Virus record (IMG/VR): IMGVR_UViG_3300042516_002675
Coordinates: 1-48,570 of that record
Source of the DNA: a virus
Reading direction: 5' to 3' (one strand)
Length of the DNA: 48,570 nt
Both the position numbers and the translations under genes were made by a program. This document shows positions 42,970 through 48,570 of this stretch, in pieces. The notes under the pieces were generated by a model that saw nothing but the letters and a program-made list of their open reading frames with translations, was not told the origin of the DNA and searched no databases. Each line of letters starts with the position of its first letter. Within the stretch, counting starts at the first letter, position 1.

Positions 42970-43893
42970 ATGTTTACAGTAACCCATGCATTTAATTCAA
43001 CCTTATTTATACCATTTGCACCAGTATCGTGGACTCAAACTGGAGATACTTCTTTTAATGTATCGAACATAAATTCAATTATTTATAGCGGAGATAAATA
43101 TGTTGCCGTAGGAGACTCAGGGAAACTTGCAACATCTATAGATTTTTTAACATGGACTATAAGAACTTCTTCTTTTGGTACAAGCAAAATATTTTCAATT
43201 GCTTATGATGCTGGTCAGGAACTGTATGTAGCTACTGGAAGTTCAGGAAAACTTGCAACATCTACTAATGGAATAAATTGGACACAGAGAGCATCTGGAT
43301 TTGGTTCAGCTGCAATAACATCTGTAACATACTCATCTTCAGCAAATCTTTGGATAGCAGTCGCTTCCGATGGAAAACTAGGAACATCACCAGATGGAAT
43401 ATCTTGGACTCTTAGAACTCCTCCACTAGGAACCACATATACAAATAAAGTTTTTGCTAACGATAATTTAATAATTGCAGTTGGTTATGACGGAAAACTT
43501 GCAACATCAACTAACGGTACAAGTTGGACTTTAAGAACATCTGGATTTTCTACAGAATCTATATTTGACGTTGTTTCAAACATAAACAATAGATATGTAG
43601 CAGTAGGAGAGTTAGGAAAAGTAACTATATCAACCGATGGTATTTCGTGGGATATAGCATTTCCATTTACGAGTTTTGGATCGTCAACAATTAGAACCAT
43701 AGCAGTGGCACAAGAACAAGATGCTGCTTATATAGCAGCAGGAGCAAGTGGAAAACTAGCAACATCATACGACGGTATTTCGTGGGATCAAAGAGTTTCA
43801 TCATTTGGTTCTAGTACTATAAATGATTTATACGTAACAAATGAATTAGGTCTAGCTGTCGGTAATTCAGGAAAAATAGCTTACTCAATCTAA
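42970..43893 (+). CDS. BNR-like beta-propeller fibre-tip protein (307 aa)
   Basis: About six repeats of a blade with G-GKLATSTNGISW and T-R-S-FG (for example SGKLATSTNGINWT, DGKLGTSPDGISWT), typical of BNR/photosystem-II-assembly-like or sialidase-type propellers. No signal peptide, and no sialidase catalytic set is visible (RIP and the Asp-boxes in the exact form are absent). Placed between fibre genes, it is most likely a receptor-binding tip. Confidence 0.75.
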   Translation: MFTVTHAFNSTLFIPFAPVSWTQTGDTSFNVSNINSIIYSGDKYVAVGDSGKLATSIDFLTWTIRTSSFGTSKIFSIAYDAGQELYVATGSSGKLATSTNGINWTQRASGFGSAAITSVTYSSSANLWIAVASDGKLGTSPDGISWTLRTPPLGTTYTNKVFANDNLIIAVGYDGKLATSTNGTSWTLRTSGFSTESIFDVVSNINNRYVAVGELGKVTISTDGISWDIAFPFTSFGSSTIRTIAVAQEQDAAYIAAGASGKLATSYDGISWDQRVSSFGSSTINDLYVTNELGLAVGNSGKIAYSI

Positions 43894-43902
43894 GGAGGTA
43901 AT

Positions 43903-44055
43903 ATGTACACATATGAAATAGTTGGAACACCACCAATGTGTAAAGTTCTTTTTAATGACTCTGTTATAGATCACAGCGGTCCTTGGGAGTCTACTGAAGC
44001 AGCAGAATTATGGGCTGAAGCCTACACAAACAAATTAAATGCTGGATTAAATTAA
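43903..44055 (+). CDS. Small hypothetical protein between fibre genes (50 aa)
   Basis: A 50-codon frame with AAGGAGG directly before its ATG. The product begins MYTYEIVGTPPMCKVLF and contains GPWESTEAAELWAEAYTNKL. It has the look of a small fibre-chaperone or accessory protein, but no family is recognised. Confidence 0.6.
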   Translation: MYTYEIVGTPPMCKVLFNDSVIDHSGPWESTEAAELWAEAYTNKLNAGLN

Positions 44056-44127
44056 TCTGACTTACTAAAAATTGCACTAGAATAGTTAAAGATAATAAAA
44101 TCCACCCGATTAAGGAGATAAGCCGAA

Positions 44128-44778
44128 GTGGCAGCCATCGATTTCCCATCACCACCAGAACTCAATGAAGAGTTCGAGGCTAATGGTCATATTTGGATAT
44201 GGGATGGCGTCAAATGGGAAGTAAAAAGAACTGCTCCAATAGGACCAACAGGTGCCGCTGGACCAACTGGCTCAACAGGACCAATAGGTGATACGGGACC
44301 AACAGGACCGCAGGGTGATGTAGGACCGACAGGACCAGATTCGACAGTAACAGGACCAACTGGACCGACAGGTGATTTAGGTCCGCAAGGTCCAACTGGA
44401 CCGCAAGGACCAACTGGACCGCAAGGTTCACAAGGACCTACAGGTGCGCAAGGTTTAGATTCACAAGTAACTGGACCGCAAGGACCTACGGGACCTAGAG
44501 GTGTTGTTGGACCAACAGGACCAACGGGTGCGCAGTCTGAAGTTCCTGGACCACTTGGACCTACGGGACCTGCAGGTAAATTTACTGCTAGTACAACGCA
44601 ACCAGATCCAGAAACTTCTACAAATGGTGACGCTTGGTTTAACACTTCAAATGCAAAAACTTATGTATTTTTTGATGGGGTTTTTGTAGAAACTGCTGGA
44701 GGAAATACAGGACCAGCTGGGGCTCAAGGAAATCCTGGGTCTTTTAAAATAACTACAAGTTGGTGGTTAGGTGTATAA
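44128..44778 (+). CDS. Collagen-like fibre protein with GTG start (216 aa)
   Basis: N-terminal module ([18 protein letters not shown]...[10 protein letters not shown]) shared with the two fibre genes before it, a GPTG/GPQG run (about 38-147), then the [19 protein letters not shown] module. No C-terminal beta-domain. GTG start with AAGGAG 10 nt upstream. It may be a shorter variant fibre or a connector. Confidence 0.88.
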   Translation: MAAIDFPSPPELNEEFEANGHIWIWDGVKWEVKRTAPIGPTGAAGPTGSTGPIGDTGPTGPQGDVGPTGPDSTVTGPTGPTGDLGPQGPTGPQGPTGPQGSQGPTGAQGLDSQVTGPQGPTGPRGVVGPTGPTGAQSEVPGPLGPTGPAGKFTASTTQPDPETSTNGDAWFNTSNAKTYVFFDGVFVETAGGNTGPAGAQGNPGSFKITTSWWLGV

Positions 44779-44850
44779 TTTATTAAACTCACTATATATT
44801 TTTTGGTCTAAACTTGTGATTACAAACTTTTTTAAGAGAGGTGTCAGCTA

Positions 44851-47331
44851 ATGCCAGGTTTTCTAGGAGGCTCTAGCGGCGGCGGCGGCGGCACTACTGG
44901 CGGAGAAATTTCTTTTCCAAAAGAGTTTATCGATCCAGTAACTAAACTTAGGGTTTCCCAACCTGAAAACTTAATCGATACAGACTTTGAGTACGGTTTA
45001 CAGCCAACAAAATGGGAAACAGTAGAATTAATTAATAATATTCCTTCATTTTTTTCAAAATCTGGTGATACAACTATCCCTAACATAGAATCAATAACTA
45101 CAATAGTTGGTTCAAGAGAAATTACAATTACTACCGCCCTAGATCACGGTCTTGCTGCAGGTATACCTATAAGTGTTAGTGGAACTAAAGAAATAACTGC
45201 TGATGGATCTTATATTATTAACTCAATACCTAATGCTAGAACTTTTACATATTTAGCGAGAGAGAATCAATTTCAAACTAAAAGTATTGAAGATTTGTAT
45301 ACATCTATTATTACAGGTGAATTTTTTCAAGGGTCTCAAATTCGCATATCTGACTCAGAAGGTATCGTTACAGACGCAGAGCCAACTTCTACTTTAACTA
45401 TAAAAACAGAAAGTCCTCATGGGTTCGGACCAAATACTCCTTTCTATTTTATTAACTTAAACTCAACTATTAGTCAAGAGTTTGATTCAACTAACACAGA
45501 ATCAAAATCCTTTGATGCTTCAAATAACGCAACTGCTAGAATTTTTGATGGATCAAATACAGCTTCACAAAGTTTATTAAGTCTATCTAATAATGCATCA
45601 AGTAGCCCTATATCCGTTGCTAGTACAGTTTCAGGTGTAAATACTGAATCAGACACAATAACTGTCTCACATACTTCAGAAAATTTTTCAAATCTTATTG
45701 TAGGGTCTGCTCTTCAATATAGTGTTAGTGCAGCTGAAGGTTTTTTTGCAACTAACCCTCGCGGTGTCGTGTTTATTAAAACTGCCAACAGTTTAGGAAC
45801 TAGTTCTTCTACATTTACAGTCAGTCAAATTCCTAATGGAACAGTTATAGATATTACATCTAATATAACTGGAACATTTCAAAAAGCAGATTTGGTGGCA
45901 ACTTTTGCTGGAGGAAATTTAGACACTACAAACCAAATCTCTACTACTTTAATACAAGGCACAAGTTACGAGTTTGATGGAGATAATTCAGAAGGATCAA
46001 CATACACTATTAGTTCAATAAGTGGAAGCGGTATTACTAACTTTACTTTAGCTTCAAACACAAACTGGGCAAATGGACAGATGCTTCTTTACTCAACTTC
46101 TGGTTCCGCTGCTACTGGATTAACTAATAACACTACATACTTTGTTGCTGGCATTAATGCTCAGACAAATATTGTCAACTTATCTGCAGAACCTGGAGGA
46201 TCCGCTCTAAGTGCTATTTCTGGTGGAACTGGTACTCAAACATTAAAAGCAATATCTGTTTCAATAGATAAAGAAATACTTGCAGTACCTGGTCATAATT
46301 TTGAAGAAGCAGATATGGTCAAGTACTCATATCCAGTAGGGGCACCAATAACAACTGTCGAAGCTCCAGCTAATTACTATTTTGTTAAAAGAGTATATGA
46401 CGGCACACATATTTCTTTAACGAGAGATAAAGGTTTTGTATTAGACGGAACAACTGAAGCAAGAGCCGCTACAAGCGCTGCCGCTATTCTTTTAGCCGCA
46501 CCAGCATCTACAACTGGTGCTTATTGGATTAAACCAGCAGGTTCTGCTACAGCACATTTAACTCACTGCTTCTTTGGAGTTGAGGGCGGTGGTTGGACTC
46601 AAATTATGAAGTTATCTAGCAACACATTATTAACTAACTCGCTACCTAGTGGTAATGCACCTCAATCGGGAGCATCCCACACATTTGGTCCTATATGGGA
46701 TGGTTGGGCTTGGAATGCAGATAATCAATTTACAAGTTTATTTGCTTCTGCAAATAGTCAAGATCTTAACGATGTTGATGCATTTAGTCCTCTATTCTAC
46801 AAACTACCTTTCAACGATGTGATGATAGTTCAAATAACAAACACTGCAAATAGAATTGGTTGGAGACACAATGTCACCATTCCAAATATGAGATCTGTTA
46901 CTGGTGGAACAAATCAATCTACATATGGAAATACTTGGCTATTCCCATCTATTTATGTAAACGATCCAAACGAGTGGTCTATGGTACGTCGTTTAGGCAC
47001 CCACACTAGCGTTCGTCAACAATTACTACAAACTGGCGCAAGATTTGGATTTAAAGTTTTATCTGACTATGCAAATAATTATGGAAATATAAACCAATAC
47101 ATGACAGGCGGATACACCACAGCAACATCAAACCTTGTAACTGGTCACGGTGCCTCGATGATAGGTATGGGTGGTACAGGAACAACGTCTGATAGATGGG
47201 GCGGTGGTATTGGATTTACATACACATCTAACTCGCACTGGAGAGCACACGGACACTGGTGGAACTTTGGAAATAGTTCCAACGGTGCAGCAAACAGAAC
47301 TTTCCTAAACTTGGCGGTTTACGTCCGATGA
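44851..47331 (+). CDS. Large fibre protein with fibrinogen-like C-terminus (826 aa)
   Basis: A Gly-rich N-terminus (GGSSGGGGGTTGGEISFPKEF) leads into beta-rich repeats with Thr/Ser. The C-terminal 270 residues have the fibrinogen-C-like order: GAYWIKPAG, CFFGVEGGGWTQIMKL, GPIWDGWAW, WSMVRRLG, WGGGIGFTYTSNSHWR and WNFGNSSNG. Such domains bind glycans. This is a strong receptor-binding candidate. No collagen repeats are present. GAGAGG precedes the ATG. Confidence 0.85.
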   Translation: MPGFLGGSSGGGGGTTGGEISFPKEFIDPVTKLRVSQPENLIDTDFEYGLQPTKWETVELINNIPSFFSKSGDTTIPNIESITTIVGSREITITTALDHGLAAGIPISVSGTKEITADGSYIINSIPNARTFTYLARENQFQTKSIEDLYTSIITGEFFQGSQIRISDSEGIVTDAEPTSTLTIKTESPHGFGPNTPFYFINLNSTISQEFDSTNTESKSFDASNNATARIFDGSNTASQSLLSLSNNASSSPISVASTVSGVNTESDTITVSHTSENFSNLIVGSALQYSVSAAEGFFATNPRGVVFIKTANSLGTSSSTFTVSQIPNGTVIDITSNITGTFQKADLVATFAGGNLDTTNQISTTLIQGTSYEFDGDNSEGSTYTISSISGSGITNFTLASNTNWANGQMLLYSTSGSAATGLTNNTTYFVAGINAQTNIVNLSAEPGGSALSAISGGTGTQTLKAISVSIDKEILAVPGHNFEEADMVKYSYPVGAPITTVEAPANYYFVKRVYDGTHISLTRDKGFVLDGTTEARAATSAAAILLAAPASTTGAYWIKPAGSATAHLTHCFFGVEGGGWTQIMKLSSNTLLTNSLPSGNAPQSGASHTFGPIWDGWAWNADNQFTSLFASANSQDLNDVDAFSPLFYKLPFNDVMIVQITNTANRIGWRHNVTIPNMRSVTGGTNQSTYGNTWLFPSIYVNDPNEWSMVRRLGTHTSVRQQLLQTGARFGFKVLSDYANNYGNINQYMTGGYTTATSNLVTGHGASMIGMGGTGTTSDRWGGGIGFTYTSNSHWRAHGHWWNFGNSSNGAANRTFLNLAVYVR

Positions 47332-47393
47332 TTTCTGGTAAAATTAAAAACAAAAGTATTAATAATATTTATAATTTGGAAGAGGTAATTTAG

Positions 47394-48570
47394 TTGACTA
47401 TTAATATTACCGCTGTAGGTGGGTCAGGTACACACACTCTTCAAAAAGTAAATGTTAACTTAGATGAAGATTATATTTACTTTCCTGGTAGAGACATCAA
47501 TACCACAAAAGCTACAAATTTAGTAAATGATAGCGCTTGGGTAGTAAGAGAAACTACAGGAACTATAGATGGTTTAGACAGTGGTGAAGTATATTTTCTA
47601 AACACTGCTGATAATTTTTCTATAGGTTTTACAACTACAGCAGCCTCTACTACTAATATAAATTTAACTGAATATTCAGCAGGAACCGTAACTTTCAACT
47701 TCCCATCTGTTTACGATAATTCTATAAACATAACTAATGTAAAATACGATGATATTCAAGCAGTAAAATACCTTACCGACTCAACCCCAATTACAGGTCT
47801 TACTTCAGGTGACACATACTATGTAAAGAACCTTTTAACAGGTCTCGGTGGTTCCGCCTTATATCTATTTGATAACCACACATTTACATCCGCTGGGGTT
47901 ACTGGAGGGCAAGGACCAAATCTTGCACAAATGAGATCAGCTTATGCTGCAGAAACTTGGGAAAATACATATTTAAATTTAGGTAGTTTTCAGGGATACC
48001 AAGACTGGACAGTTCCAGAAGATGGTTTGTACGAATTTACAGTAAAAGGTGCTCCTGGTCGTCAAGGTAGAGCACTTGGTGGCGGTGGTGCAATTGTAAG
48101 AGGTCGTGTTCGCTTAATTAAAGGCGAAATTATTACTTTTGCAATAGGTCAAAGAGGAGAACTACCTCCTAATAATATTACATGGCCAGCATCTTCTGGT
48201 GGAACATTTGTTGTAAGAAAAGCTGGAAATATTCCTTTGTTTGTTGCTGGCGGTGGAGCATCCTCATCTAACACACAATTTGGTTTTAATGCTGTATTAA
48301 CAACTATCGGTGGTACATCGCAACAAGGCTACACTGGTGGTCAAGGCGGTCAAGGTGCAGCAGGACGTTCTGCTGGTGGTGGTGGAGGAGGTTTCTTCTC
48401 TGCAGGCGGAAACTCTGAGCGAGGCGGCGGCGGCGGCGGCTTTAACAATGGTCTTGTAGGTGGTTTTTCTGCTGGTGGCTCATCAGCAATAGGTGGTTTC
48501 GGCGGCGGAGCAGGTTCAGACGGCGAAGCTTGGGGCGGTAATGGTGGAGCAGGTGGTTACAGTGGTGGAG
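47394..48570 (+). CDS. Gly-rich fibre protein, 3' end outside the window
   Basis: TTG start with GAAGAGG upstream; 392 codons are in the window and the frame is still open. After a beta-rich N-terminal part with Thr/Tyr, the sequence turns into a Gly-rich domain (GGGGAIVRG, AGGGAS, GGGGGGFFSAGG, GGGGGGFNNG). Gly-rich fibre tips of this kind occur in aquatic phages and resemble the Gly-rich domains used for receptor contact. The exact end is unknown. Confidence 0.85.
   Translation, partial: MTINITAVGGSGTHTLQKVNVNLDEDYIYFPGRDINTTKATNLVNDSAWVVRETTGTIDGLDSGEVYFLNTADNFSIGFTTTAASTTNINLTEYSAGTVTFNFPSVYDNSINITNVKYDDIQAVKYLTDSTPITGLTSGDTYYVKNLLTGLGGSALYLFDNHTFTSAGVTGGQGPNLAQMRSAYAAETWENTYLNLGSFQGYQDWTVPEDGLYEFTVKGAPGRQGRALGGGGAIVRGRVRLIKGEIITFAIGQRGELPPNNITWPASSGGTFVVRKAGNIPLFVAGGGASSSNTQFGFNAVLTTIGGTSQQGYTGGQGGQGAAGRSAGGGGGGFFSAGGNSERGGGGGGFNNGLVGGFSAGGSSAIGGFGGGAGSDGEAWGGNGGAGGYSGG

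Noticed and set aside
41739-44645. Long leftward frames rich in Pro-Val-Gly-Pro
   Set aside because: They are mirror images of the collagen-like GPT repeats on the other strand, with repeat-driven lack of stops and no start signals.

Overview
This window looks like the accessory and host-interaction part of a tailed double-stranded DNA phage genome (Caudoviricetes). Clear phage genes are the large terminase, an r1t-type holin, two cell-wall hydrolases, a prim-pol/D5-type replication protein, a DNA cytosine methyltransferase, four tRNAs, and a long set of fibre genes on the right. Several small proteins resemble families I know mainly from Actinobacteria and their phages (DUF3039-like, DUF7455-like, the pairing of an HTH protein with a metallophosphoesterase). 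Many genes also have a TAnnnT box 6-7 nt before the ATG and no Shine-Dalgarno, the arrangement of leaderless mRNAs common in Actinobacteria. The DNA is AT-rich. My inference is a phage of a low-GC actinobacterium, possibly aquatic. Portal, capsid and tape-measure genes are not in the window, so the genome extends beyond it.

Layout. 1-3.9 kb: leftward genes (GP88-like partial gene, a candidate terminase small subunit, holin), two tRNAs, and an unusual non-coding stretch built from short repeats. 4.1-6.1 kb: a tight leftward operon of eight small proteins (membrane, zinc-ribbon, HTH). 6.1-6.7 kb: a divergent control region with inverted repeats. 6.7-12.3 kb: rightward genes including a monomeric class II ribonucleotide reductase, a methyltransferase and a beta-propeller glycan-type enzyme. 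12.6-15.7 kb: the cytosine methyltransferase with an alternative-frame ORF inside it and a second small gene repeating its C-terminal motifs, then an HTH protein and SpeD. 15.7-18.9 kb: pyruvyl transferase, two tRNAs, two tiny membrane proteins, a lipoprotein, a nuclease. 18.9-25 kb: a structural protein and small genes separated by five copies of a conserved intergenic element. 25-28 kb: serine recombinase, a large TP-rich secreted protein and a Lys-rich membrane protein. 28.2-30.1 kb: terminase. 30.1-33.7 kb: leftward lysin and replication operon. 33.9-35.9 kb: membrane, HTH and metallophosphoesterase genes. 36-48.6 kb: collagen-like and other fibre proteins, the last one cut by the window end.

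How the genes may work together. RNR and the prim-pol/helicase serve DNA replication, and the methyltransferase marks the DNA. The methyltransferase, propeller, pyruvyl-transferase and nucleotidyltransferase genes suggest modification of surface glycans. The holin, NlpC/P60 and M23 enzymes form a dispersed lysis set. The right end supplies long G-P-T-rich triple-helix fibres with interchangeable small globular modules. The most interesting points are the repeated intergenic element, the dual-coding segment in the methyltransferase gene, the leaderless promoters and the repeat-rich non-coding region at 1.4-2.3 kb.
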